From positions 1 through 64,000 of the forward strand of contig NZ_JWLL01000023.1 of NCBI RefSeq assembly GCF_000814025.1: DNA of 64,000 nt. Reading direction: 5' to 3'. Each line of letters starts with the position of its first letter. The stretch's first letter is position 1. Source of the stretch: Tateyamaria sp. ANG-S1. Its GTDB lineage: Bacteria; Pseudomonadota; Alphaproteobacteria; Rhodobacterales; Rhodobacteraceae. Below the pieces are notes generated by a model, which did not search any database, had not been told where the DNA came from, and worked only from the letters and a program-made list of their open reading frames with translations. The position numbers and the translations under genes were made by a program. Shown here in pieces: positions 33,352 through 40,198 of the stretch.

Positions 33352-34322
33352 CAGTCGCCGTCGAGCGCGTTGAACCCTGCGGGGATGCCGAGGGGCGTGC
33401 CGATTTCGTCGATGACGGCGACCTGAATGGCGCGGACGGATTGTTGCAGCACCTCGACCTTGAACCGTTCGGCGGGGTCGGCGACGCCCTGAAGGGCGGG
33501 GTCGTCCAGCGCGTCGGCGCGGGTGATGGCTTCTGCAAATGCGGCCTTGGTCGCTGTCAGGTCGGTGTCGGTCATGGTGGTGGCGAGCGCTTCGAGGGCC
33601 GCCAGTTGCAGTTGGATGTGTTGGAGGGAACGTTCGGAGCGTCGCGCTTCGGCCCGGCGGGGGCGGGGCCGGTCGAAGGTGCCCAAGGGGCGGCCAAGGC
33701 GCTGGTCGTGTAAGAATTCGAGGCCGGTGGATAGGGATGTGTAGAGGGCGCGCTTTGCTTCAATCGGGGTTTGGAAGCGGGTGTTTCCTTCTTCCCCGGC
33801 TGTCGTCATCAAGCTCGCGAAAGCGGGCCAATCGGCTTGGATAGAGCCTGATTTCTGCGCGAGGCCCGTGGCGATGGCTTGGGTCAGGCGGCAGGCGTAA
33901 TCCGCGTCGGGCTGGTCGTCGTAGAGCATCCGTTCCAGCGCGGTGAAGCCCTGGGCTGCGGCGGAGACATCGGAGAATGCCTCTGCGTCGTCCACGATGG
34001 GGTCGGTGGCTGCGGTGAGCCTTGCCAGCGCTTTGCCGGTGCTGTCCTTGGGGTCGGGCCAGAAGGACATGGCGAGGGGGAGCGCTTGGTCCTCGATCGG
34101 GCCGAACTGGATGTGGCTGATGCTGATCCAGGCGTCGTAGGCGTCGTGGAAGGCGGGGCGGAGGGCGTCTGGCGTGCAGTCGGCTTGGGCTGCGGCGGCG
34201 AGTTTGGTGGTTTCTTCGACCAATGCTGCGTGACCCGGCAGGATGTGGGTGTCGAGTGTGCGCTGGACATCTGCGACGGCGGGCAGGGCGGAGAGGCAGA
34301 GGGCGGCGAGGGCGAGGCGCAT
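33351..34322 (-). CDS. Imelysin-family periplasmic protein 2
   Basis: 323 aa. Signal peptide 1-17 (ending LPAVAD), then a helical imelysin/EfeO-M75-like domain. AYDAWISISHIQFGP (about 58-72) and ALERMLYDD (about 130) match the family; the GxHxxE signature of the larger imelysin at 37927 is not kept in the same form here. Located between DUF1111 and DUF1513, it is the second imelysin of the locus. The start ATG 34322 begins MRLALAAL; translation is probably coupled to DUF1111, whose stop lies 2 bp upstream. Confidence 0.87.
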   Translation of the reverse strand: MRLALAALCLSALPAVADVQRTLDTHILPGHAALVEETTKLAAAAQADCTPDALRPAFHDAYDAWISISHIQFGPIEDQALPLAMSFWPDPKDSTGKALARLTAATDPIVDDAEAFSDVSAAAQGFTALERMLYDDQPDADYACRLTQAIATGLAQKSGSIQADWPAFASLMTTAGEEGNTRFQTPIEAKRALYTSLSTGLEFLHDQRLGRPLGTFDRPRPRRAEARRSERSLQHIQLQLAALEALATTMTDTDLTATKAAFAEAITRADALDDPALQGVADPAERFKVEVLQQSVRAIQVAVIDEIGTPLGIPAGFNALDGD

Positions 34323-34324
34323 AG

Positions 34325-35848
34325 TTACAGGCTTTCGAGGAAACGGATCAGGGCGGCGCGGTCGGCGGGAGGCATGTCGACGACCGCTTGCTTGTGCGGT
34401 TCGGCTTCGCCGCCGTGCCACAGCACCGCTTCGAGCAGGTTGCGGGCGCGGCCATCGTGGAGGAAGTAGGTATGGCCGGAAACCGTTTCCGTCAGCCCGA
34501 TGCCCCAGAGGGGCGGGGTGCGCCACTCCTGACCGTTGGCGCGTCCCTCGGGCCGGTTGTCGGCGAGGCCGGGGCCCATGTCGTGCAGGAGGAGGTCGGT
34601 GTAGGGCCAGATGAGCTGGAAGCTTTGCTCGGGCTGGCCGTCGAGCCGGTGGGTGACGTGCTTGGGCGTGTGGCAGGCGATGCAGCCGGTGTTGTAGAAC
34701 ACCTGTTTGCCGCGCAGCACTTCCGGGTCGCCCGTGTCGCGGCGGGCCGGGACGGCGAGGTTGGCGGAGTAGAAGGTGACGAGCTCGAGGCCTGCGATGC
34801 CAATCTCGGCATTGTCATGGACGGCGGTGTTGCCGTTGGGCGCGGCCAGGCAGGCGGTTTGGGTGTCGGTGCAGTCGCCGTGGCCTGCGGGGTGCAGGGG
34901 GGTCGAGATGCCAATGTCACCCGCGAAGGCGGCGGCGGACTGTTCCCAGACGGAGGGCTTGCCTGCTTTGAGGCCGAAGCGGCCGAGCATGGGGACGCCG
35001 TATTGATCTGACATGACGATTTGGGCGCGGCCCGAGATGCCGTCGCCATCTGCGTCGTCGGGGTCGGCTTTAGCCAGAATGTCCGCCGCCGGGATCGCGT
35101 CGAGCAGGCCAAGGCCGATCATTTGCGGGGCGACGCGGGCGCTGATCATGGCGTTGTCGTGCAGGGCGCCGTAGCCGAGATTGGTGAGGGTGGTTGTCGG
35201 TTTGCGCAGGCTGGCGGTTTCGCCGCCGGAAAGCTCGATCACTTCTTCGGTGTAGGTGATTTTGATGTCGGCCTCGGCCTGGATGCCGGCGATGGAGAAA
35301 TCCTGGATCTGTCCGCCGTAGTTCGGCTCGGGCTGGGTGGCGATAAAGTCCGCGATCTGTTCTGGGGCTGCGCCGCCGGGGATGGAGATGCGGACGAGCA
35401 TGGACACGGCGCTGTCGTCTGGTCCCTCGGGCGGGTGGCCGCGCCCGTCTTTGAGGTGGCAGCGCTGGCAGGAGCGCGCGTTGAAGAGGGGGCCGAGGCC
35501 GTCGGAGGCAAGGGTGGAGGCGGGGGAGGATACCCACAGCTTTTTGAAGAGGCCGTTGCCGACTTTGAAATCCAGTTCCTTTTCGAAGCTGATATTGCCG
35601 GACGGTTGTGAGAAGGCGTCGCGCGTGGCGCGGGCGCGGACGGTGGCGGCACCGCCGGGATTGCCTTCGAATTGTTCGGGTTTGGTAAAATCGGTCGTGG
35701 GCGCGATCACACGCTGGATCCGCTCCGCCTCAGCCGCGGTGCGCGGGATCACGGACAGGTGCAGGTCCGTGAGTTCGACGTCCAGTGGTGCGGCAAATGC
35801 CAGCGTGGCGGGCAAGATAAGGGCGACGGAGGTTGTGATTTTCTTCAT
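34325..35848 (-). CDS. DUF1111 di-heme c-type protein
   Basis: 507 aa. Signal peptide 1-19 (ending TLAFAAP). Two CxxCH heme-c sites: CQRCH (about residue 130) and CIACH (about 395), the plan of di-heme peroxidase-like DUF1111 proteins. In iron-imelysin operons this protein is thought to change the redox state of iron or act with the imelysins. Iron-box-like site 4 lies 5 bp upstream of the ATG. It heads the operon DUF1111-imelysin-DUF1513. Confidence 0.92.
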   Translation of the reverse strand: MKKITTSVALILPATLAFAAPLDVELTDLHLSVIPRTAAEAERIQRVIAPTTDFTKPEQFEGNPGGAATVRARATRDAFSQPSGNISFEKELDFKVGNGLFKKLWVSSPASTLASDGLGPLFNARSCQRCHLKDGRGHPPEGPDDSAVSMLVRISIPGGAAPEQIADFIATQPEPNYGGQIQDFSIAGIQAEADIKITYTEEVIELSGGETASLRKPTTTLTNLGYGALHDNAMISARVAPQMIGLGLLDAIPAADILAKADPDDADGDGISGRAQIVMSDQYGVPMLGRFGLKAGKPSVWEQSAAAFAGDIGISTPLHPAGHGDCTDTQTACLAAPNGNTAVHDNAEIGIAGLELVTFYSANLAVPARRDTGDPEVLRGKQVFYNTGCIACHTPKHVTHRLDGQPEQSFQLIWPYTDLLLHDMGPGLADNRPEGRANGQEWRTPPLWGIGLTETVSGHTYFLHDGRARNLLEAVLWHGGEAEPHKQAVVDMPPADRAALIRFLESL

Positions 35849-35852
35849 AGCT

Positions 35853-35873
35853 TATAAATATAGTCAGGAATAC
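35853..35873. promoter_or_regulatory. Iron-box-like site 4 (DUF1111 operon)
   Basis: TATAAATATAGTCAGGAATA; the complement reads TATTCCTGACTATATTTATA. It lies immediately before the DUF1111 ATG (35848) and in front of the divergent 143-aa gene, so it could control both. Confidence 0.65.
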
Positions 35874-35920
35874 GCTTTGGCGAGATGATTCCCGCCATCG
35901 AAGGACTTGGAGACTGCGAC

Positions 35921-36352
35921 ATGGTGCCCTTGCGACTGGATCTGGCGACTGAGCCACACGGCGCCCCGCCTGTGCGGCCCGTGTCCGATGGCGCCTTTGC
36001 CTTTCTGAACCAGTTGCGTTTCATGTCGATGACCTGCCGGTCGAAGCGACGGGCGGATCTGTTCGAGGCCTGTGCGCTGTTGCATGTGACCCGGTCGGCC
36101 AGTCGGGAGGCGCATGCCGAGGCGTTGATGCGCTGTTTGGCGCAAGCGCTTGATAAACAGCCGCGTTTGCATGCGCCGGGTACGGTCGAGATGACCTTTG
36201 ACGAGACCTGGTTGCTGCAACTGGGGCAGGCGATTGCGCGGGCGGATGAGGGCAGTGTTGCGTTTCTTTTGAAGTCGCGTGTGCTGCCGGAACACCGCCG
36301 TTTGATCCGCTATCTGGTGGGGCGGATTTCAGAGTATTTTTCTCTGATTTAG
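35921..36352 (+). CDS. Uncharacterised 143-aa protein upstream of dps
   Basis: 143 aa, soluble, no signal peptide. Helical, with FLNQLRFMSMTCRSKRRADLFEACALLH in the middle and the C-terminus RLIRYLVGRISEYFSLI. I do not recognise the family; similar proteins may be widespread in roseobacters. ATG 35921 is preceded by GGAG at suitable distance; ATG 35885 would add 12 residues but lies only 12 bp from the iron-box site. Its stop codon lies inside the Irr-type palindrome that precedes dps. Confidence 0.6.
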   Translation: MVPLRLDLATEPHGAPPVRPVSDGAFAFLNQLRFMSMTCRSKRRADLFEACALLHVTRSASREAHAEALMRCLAQALDKQPRLHAPGTVEMTFDETWLLQLGQAIARADEGSVAFLLKSRVLPEHRRLIRYLVGRISEYFSLI

Positions 36353-36364
36353 AATTATTCTAAA
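36348..36364. promoter_or_regulatory. Perfect Irr-type ICE palindrome before dps
   Basis: TTTAGAATTATTCTAAA: two TTTAGAA halves in inverted orientation with a 3-bp centre, the known iron control element bound by Irr in alphaproteobacteria. It starts 113 bp before the dps ATG and overlaps the stop codon of the upstream gene. Confidence 0.85.
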
Positions 36365-36460
36365 AACCTCTTGCTTCTTCCGTTTGGGTGCCTAACTACT
36401 GTTGGGCAAGCCAGCCAGTGATGTGCAAGCCAGCGTAAAATTTCGATGAGGGAGTTAGGA

Positions 36461-36931
36461 ATGACCCAAACAGCTGTTGCGCTGTCCACCGACGCACGTG
36501 CCGCCATTGTTGAGGCGCTGAACCAGTCCGTTGCCGAGACTGCCGTCACGACCATGCTGGCGCAGAACTTCCACTGGAACGTCAAAGGTATGGCATTCGG
36601 CCCCCTGCACGATCTGTTCCAGAAGATTTACGAAGATCATTTCGCCGCGCAGGACGATCTGGCCGAGCGTATCCGTGCGCTTGACGCCCATGCCGAGGGC
36701 ACACTGGCCGGGATGCTGGAGCGGTCCAAGATCAAAGAGCATGACGGGCATGCGACCGACAAAGAGATGATCAAGATGATGCAGGAGGCGCAGGAAACGC
36801 TTGCCGCCACTCTTGCAGGCTGTGGCGAGTTGGCCGCCGAGCATGGCGATACGCTGACCGAGGACCTGTGCATCGCGCGCGGTCAGGATCACGAAAAGTT
36901 CGCTTGGTTCCTGCGGGCGCATCTGGCGTAA
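36461..36931 (+). CDS. dps: Dps-family ferritin-like protein
   Basis: 156 aa. LAQNFHWNVKGMAF (about 36-49) supplies the His of the inter-subunit ferroxidase site and DHFAAQDDLAERIRALD (about 63-79) the Asp/Glu ligands. Dps dodecamers oxidise and store iron with peroxide and can protect DNA. GGAGTTAGGA precedes the ATG at 36461. Behind a perfect ICE palindrome, which suggests Irr control, and followed by a strong terminator at 37019. Confidence 0.96.
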   Translation: MTQTAVALSTDARAAIVEALNQSVAETAVTTMLAQNFHWNVKGMAFGPLHDLFQKIYEDHFAAQDDLAERIRALDAHAEGTLAGMLERSKIKEHDGHATDKEMIKMMQEAQETLAATLAGCGELAAEHGDTLTEDLCIARGQDHEKFAWFLRAHLA

Positions 36932-37018
36932 GCCGGGTCCGCAGAGAGGCATAGGAAGCCACCCAGACACCCGAGCCACCGAAACGGCAGCCAGGTATCC
37001 AGGCAGCGACCCACGCAG

Positions 37019-37070
37019 AGGTCAAGCCACGTTGCGGACAGCGGCGGTTGGCTTGACCTTTTTTCTTTTT
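37019..37070 (+). terminator. Rho-independent terminator of dps
   Basis: AGGTCAAGCCA (37019-37029) pairs perfectly with TGGCTTGACCT (37049-37059), an 11-bp stem with a 19-nt loop, followed by TTTTTCTTTTTT. The same DNA read on the minus strand still encodes the tail of a DUF1289 protein (see the remnant at 37022-37069). Confidence 0.85.
37022..37069 (-). pseudogene. Remnant of a DUF1289 gene 3' end
   Basis: Sixteen minus-strand codons read KRKKVKPTAAVRNVA-stop. The intact DUF1289 gene 480 bp away ends LKKKVKPIAEVRDVA-stop; the nucleotides are also similar. No upstream part of the gene is left before the 138-aa gene stop at 37078. It looks like the leftover of a duplication, now serving as the dps terminator. 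Confidence 0.6.
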
Positions 37071-37077
37071 TGCCCGG

Positions 37078-37494
37078 TCAGTTCAGCGCGGTGGCCGATG
37101 AAAACGGGTCGGTGAGCGTCATGCGGTCCACGCAGACAGTCTTGTCTTCGAATGCGTTGTCGATGCGGCAGGCACCGATCACCATCTGGTAGCTTTCCAC
37201 ATCTGTATCGGTGGCCGAGCAGGGGGCGTTGGGTGTCTCGAACGTTGCGGACGCCGAGGCGCCGGGGGCGACGTTCATAAACGACGCGCCCTTGGATCGT
37301 CCCACCTGTTCTTCGCCGATGTGGTTGAGGAAGAAGGCGTTGATCTCTGTCAGGGTCGTGTCGCTGTTGTTCGTCAGTGCGACTGTGATCGTGCAATAGT
37401 AGTCCCGCTTGCCGATCTCGGTCAGTTCGAGGCTGTAGTCAGCGAATGCTGGCGCTGCGACTATGCTGCAGAGGGCGATGAGGGGGAGGCGCAT
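37078..37494 (-). CDS. Small exported Cys-containing protein, paralogue of the 24.2-kb protein
   Basis: 138 aa. Signal peptide 1-18 (ending APAFAD). The mature part has YCTITVALTNNSDTTL (about 32-47), NVAPGASASATFETPNAPC (about 74-92) and two more Cys (IGAC, KTVC), so two disulfides are likely. The motif order matches the exported protein at 24163-24597, which opens the exb-tonB operon. Function unknown; localisation in the periplasm is inferred. It lies 9 bp downstream of the DUF1289 gene in the same direction and therefore probably shares its iron-box site. Confidence 0.7.
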   Translation of the reverse strand: MRLPLIALCSIVAAPAFADYSLELTEIGKRDYYCTITVALTNNSDTTLTEINAFFLNHIGEEQVGRSKGASFMNVAPGASASATFETPNAPCSATDTDVESYQMVIGACRIDNAFEDKTVCVDRMTLTDPFSSATALN

Positions 37495-37503
37495 GCGTGT
37501 CTC

Positions 37504-37761
37504 TCAGGCGACATCGCGGACTTCGGCGATGGGTTTCACTTTCTTCTTCAGGCATTTGCGCAGGTATTCCGGCGCCCAATGCCGGTATTTGCCAAGCCGT
37601 GACTGTTGGCCGATCAGCATCTGGACGAACCCTTCGCGGTGCTTGTCCTTTTTCAGCGCCTTGAACATCGACTTCTGCGCCTTGGTCATGGAGCAGCCGA
37701 TACAGTGGCCTTCGCGCTTGAATTTGCAGACGTCGATACAGGGGCTTGGGGTCTTGGCCAT
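37504..37761 (-). CDS. DUF1289-family small Cys protein
   Basis: 85 aa. SPCIDVCKFKREGHCIGC (about 6-23) gives four Cys in the C-x3-C-x7-C-x2-C layout of DUF1289, followed by a Lys-rich tail ending KKKVKPIAEVRDVA. The Cys could bind zinc or an iron-sulfur cluster; no function is established. It follows iron-box-like site 5 and probably is co-transcribed with the exported protein behind it. A copy of its last 15 codons lies at 37022-37069. Confidence 0.8.
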   Translation of the reverse strand: MAKTPSPCIDVCKFKREGHCIGCSMTKAQKSMFKALKKDKHREGFVQMLIGQQSRLGKYRHWAPEYLRKCLKKKVKPIAEVRDVA

Positions 37762-37790
37762 GTGAAACCTCGCTGGTTTTGATATAGCTG

Positions 37791-37810
37791 GGTCTTTTGG
37801 TCAGGAATTA
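37791..37810. promoter_or_regulatory. Iron-box-like site 5 (DUF1289 unit)
   Basis: GGTCTTTTGGTCAGGAATTA; the complement reads TAATTCCTGACCAAAAGACC, sharing TTCCTGACCA with the consensus. About 30 bp upstream of the DUF1289 ATG (37761). Confidence 0.6.
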
Positions 37811-37814
37811 CAAT

Positions 37815-37848
37815 GCGCGCACCGGAAACGCGGACATCCGGTGCGCGC
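37815..37848. terminator. Strong hairpin after the imelysin operon
   Basis: GCGCGCACCGGA (37815-37826) pairs perfectly with TCCGGTGCGCGC (37837-37848) around a 10-nt loop. It follows the minus-strand imelysin gene (stop 37927) and precedes the promoter of the next unit, so it probably ends the hemP-imelysin transcript. The T-content behind the stem is modest. Confidence 0.6.
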
Positions 37849-37926
37849 TGTGGCTGCCCCGAGGGGGGCAACATGTGCGCGGCACGTTTGCTTTGGGAAC
37901 ACGCCGCTGCCGCGCACGGGGAGCCA

Positions 37927-39186
37927 TTATTGGAAAACGGCGTCAGGGTTGTCGAGGCTGTCGGAGCCTTCGATCTCGATCTCCCCGGTGCCCAAAGCGG
38001 CCACCGCCCGTTCGATGGAACGGGTTTGATCGACAAAGGCGTTTACGCCGCCCATAATCAGGGCTTCGCCAGCGTCATTGCCGCGCTCCAACATGGAATC
38101 GTAGGCAAATCCAGCCTCAGCCGCGATCTTCATTTCCAGCATTTCAAGCACGCTGTCAGCGAGTTTGCCCTGCAGTTCTGCATCCACACCTGCATCTGCT
38201 TCAGCCACCAGTCCGGCCAGTGACGCGCCCGACACGATGGACCCATCCACACGTGTGTAGCTGCCAAGATAGACGTTACGGATGCCGACCGCATTGTAGA
38301 AGTGGTCGTTATGGGTGTTGTCCGCGAAGCAGGAATGCTCTTCTTCGGGATCGTTCAGCATGACACCAAGGCGCATGCGCTCGCCCGCTGTCTCGCCATA
38401 GGACAGCGAACCCATGCCGGTGAGGATCGCGTTGATCCCTGCGTTTTCGTCTGCGGTAAGTTGGGCGCGGGCGTCCCCGCCGTCCTGCCATTGTGCCACC
38501 ATCCATTCCAGATCGGACACCAGCAGCTCCGTTGCCGCTGTTAGATATTGGGCACGGCGGTCACAGTTCCCGCCGGTGCAGGCGTCATCCTGGGCGTAGT
38601 CCGTCCAGGGGCGTGCGCCTGCCCCCGCGCCGTGGCCGTTCAGATCCTGGCCCCAGAGCAGAAATTCGATGGCGTGATAGCCGGTTGCGACGTTCGATTC
38701 CACGCCGTCCGCCTCGTGCAGCGCCCCTTCGAGCAGGTCCGGGTTGATGGTGGAGGCGTCGATGGTTTCGCCGGACAGCGTGAAGGTGGGGTTCGCGATC
38801 ACGTTCAGCACGGCGTATTCGTTTTCATCCGTGGCGCCGCCGTAGGAGGGGTCGACGTAGTCGATCAGACCCTCGTCCAGCGGCCAGGCGTTTACCTTGC
38901 CTTCCCAGTCATCGACGATGGCGTTGCCGAAGCGGTAGACCTCGGACTGCTGGTAGGGGACGCGGGAGATGATCCACGCGGCCTTGGCCGCTTCGAGCGC
39001 TTCGGCAGAGGGCGTTTCGGTCAGCGTGTTGACCGCATCGAGCAGCGCCTGCGCCGTGGTCAGGCTGTCGGTATATTTGGCCAGCGCGATATCCGCGTAA
39101 TTGTCCAGAACGGCTGCCTTGTCCGCGAGCGCGGGGGTGGCTGCCAGTAGCACTGTCCCTAGTGCCGTTGTCAGTGTCAGTTTCAT
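37927..39186 (-). CDS. Imelysin-family iron-regulated protein 1 (IrpA-like)
   Basis: 419 aa. Signal peptide 1-21 (ending TPALAD). Two-domain helical imelysin with the GxHxxE motif GYHAIEFLLWGQD (about residues 165-177) and WIISRVPYQQSEVYRFGN (about 70-87). Family members are periplasmic or surface proteins needed for iron uptake. ATG 39186 fits the signal peptide. Its natural partners DUF1111, imelysin 2 and DUF1513 lie 2 kb downstream but are split off by dps, DUF1289 and two uncharacterised genes. Confidence 0.93.
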   Translation of the reverse strand: MKLTLTTALGTVLLAATPALADKAAVLDNYADIALAKYTDSLTTAQALLDAVNTLTETPSAEALEAAKAAWIISRVPYQQSEVYRFGNAIVDDWEGKVNAWPLDEGLIDYVDPSYGGATDENEYAVLNVIANPTFTLSGETIDASTINPDLLEGALHEADGVESNVATGYHAIEFLLWGQDLNGHGAGAGARPWTDYAQDDACTGGNCDRRAQYLTAATELLVSDLEWMVAQWQDGGDARAQLTADENAGINAILTGMGSLSYGETAGERMRLGVMLNDPEEEHSCFADNTHNDHFYNAVGIRNVYLGSYTRVDGSIVSGASLAGLVAEADAGVDAELQGKLADSVLEMLEMKIAAEAGFAYDSMLERGNDAGEALIMGGVNAFVDQTRSIERAVAALGTGEIEIEGSDSLDNPDAVFQ

Positions 39187-39223
39187 AGGTAACGTCCCCT
39201 TTGGATTTTTGTTCTGACTTTGG

Positions 39224-39706
39224 TTAGTGCAGACGCACCACGTTGGGCGCGGCTGCGGGTGAAATCGGATCGGACTTTTGGCCGTGGATGTGGCGCAGGG
39301 TGCTGCCAACCTCGCCCGCCATCAGGGCGATGTGTTCGGCATGGGCCGGGCCGGTGAGCAGCGTCGCAATGAGGGCCGCGTCGTTCAGGTGACCGTCGGA
39401 TGCGGTGCGCACCAGGTGGACAAAGATACATTCGTCGGAGCCCACGCAATTGCATCCCACCGCGTGGCGGATGAGGGGACGGGGTGCTGTGCACAGGATC
39501 TTGCGCGTCATGCGCTGGAACGTGGCCCAGGCGCGCTCGGCTTCGGCGGCGGGCAGGGCGTTGAGGTAATCATCGCGTGCGTGGTGCTGGCCGTTCGGCC
39601 CCTCGCACCAGAGGCGGAGGTTGAGGACGAGGTTCGCCTCCCATGCCTCCATCCGGTTCAGCACGTTGACAGTGGCCCCGCCGCGGGCGTGGTTGGGCGC
39701 TGTCAT
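39224..39706 (-). CDS. Uncharacterised protein between hemP and imelysin
   Basis: 160 aa, soluble. RMEAWEANLVLNLRLWCEGPNGQ near the start, a Cys cluster HAVGCNCVGSDECIF (about 101-115) and a His-rich helix HAEHIALMAGEVGSTLRHIHGQ (about 126-147). The Cys/His content suggests metal or heme binding, but no family is recognised. Its ATG overlaps the hemP stop by 4 bp, so it is part of the hemP operon. Confidence 0.7.
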   Translation of the reverse strand: MTAPNHARGGATVNVLNRMEAWEANLVLNLRLWCEGPNGQHHARDDYLNALPAAEAERAWATFQRMTRKILCTAPRPLIRHAVGCNCVGSDECIFVHLVRTASDGHLNDAALIATLLTGPAHAEHIALMAGEVGSTLRHIHGQKSDPISPAAAPNVVRLH

Positions 39707-39876
39707 TTCGTCAGGATCAGTTTGCCCGCGCGCGTGATGCGCAGGTAGTAAACTTGACCATCAAGGACAATTGAGGCTTGGACTCCGTCCTTGATTAGAT
39801 CGCGTGCGTCATAGGTGTCCATGTGTTGCGCGTCCGGGGCTGCGGTTGTGTTCGGCACTTGTGTCATCGCGTTCAT
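39703..39876 (-). CDS. hemP: Hemin uptake protein HemP/HmuP
   Basis: 57 aa. The C-terminal half has the family pattern: DLIKDGVQASIVLDGQVYYL followed by RITRAGKLILTK at the very end. HemP/HmuP proteins are required for expression or function of heme uptake, in some bacteria as an activator of the heme receptor gene. ATG 39876 overlaps the stop of the upstream 50-aa gene and its own stop overlaps the next gene, so three small genes are translationally coupled. Confidence 0.88.
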   Translation of the reverse strand: MNAMTQVPNTTAAPDAQHMDTYDARDLIKDGVQASIVLDGQVYYLRITRAGKLILTK

Positions 39877-40025
39877 GCTGCACGCTCCAGATGGTCGAGC
39901 ATACGTTCCAGGCAGTGGTCGTTTGAGTAGTGCCCGTCGAGTGCGCCTTGCAGCAGTTCTTGGCAGCAGGGTTTGTCACAGTACGTCCGGGCGCGCGGGC
40001 GTTGATCTTTGTTTTGTCTCACCAT
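39873..40025 (-). CDS. 50-aa Cys-rich small protein upstream of hemP
   Basis: 50 codons, ATG 40025 preceded by GGAGGTGAGAC, an excellent ribosome site, ending in a TGA that overlaps the hemP ATG. It contains YCDKPCCQELLQGAL (about 15-29) and HCLERMLDHLE (about 37-47): four Cys and three His in a basic protein, suggesting metal or iron-sulfur binding. No family is recognised. It is the first gene behind iron-box-like site 6, so it should be iron-regulated. Confidence 0.7.
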   Translation of the reverse strand: MVRQNKDQRPRARTYCDKPCCQELLQGALDGHYSNDHCLERMLDHLERAA

Positions 40026-40122
40026 GTCTCACCTCCAGTTGGTGTCACCGGCGTCTGGGCTGCCCGTTCAGGGGTGGCTGAGACTCATCGCTGTTATGTT
40101 GATCGTTTTTGTCGGGATCGTC

Positions 40123-40143
40123 AATCCTGACTAATACAGTAAG
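40123..40143. promoter_or_regulatory. Iron-box-like site 6 (hemP operon)
   Basis: AATCCTGACTAATACAGTAAG (40123-40143), about 100 bp upstream of the first gene of the hemP-imelysin operon (ATG 40025). It shares TCCTGACTA with the other sites. Confidence 0.65.
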
Positions 40144-40150
40144 AAAAGAA

Positions 40151-40176
40151 AAAGGCGCGGTATTTTCCGCGCCTTT
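40151..40176 (-). terminator. Terminator of the Fe(III)-binding protein gene
   Basis: AAAGGCGCGG (40151-40161 region) and CCGCGCCTTT form a stem of about ten pairs around TATTTT; on the minus strand the stem is followed by TTTTTCTTTTCTT. It lies 23 bp after the stop codon of the minus-strand substrate-binding protein. Confidence 0.85.
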
Positions 40177-40198
40177 CACATTTTGGGCAGAGGTCTGC

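Noticed and set aside
37852-37869. Second small hairpin TGCCCCGAGGGGGCA-like sequence near the imelysin end
   Set aside because: Mismatched and without T-run; the 12-bp stem at 37815-37848 is the better terminator.
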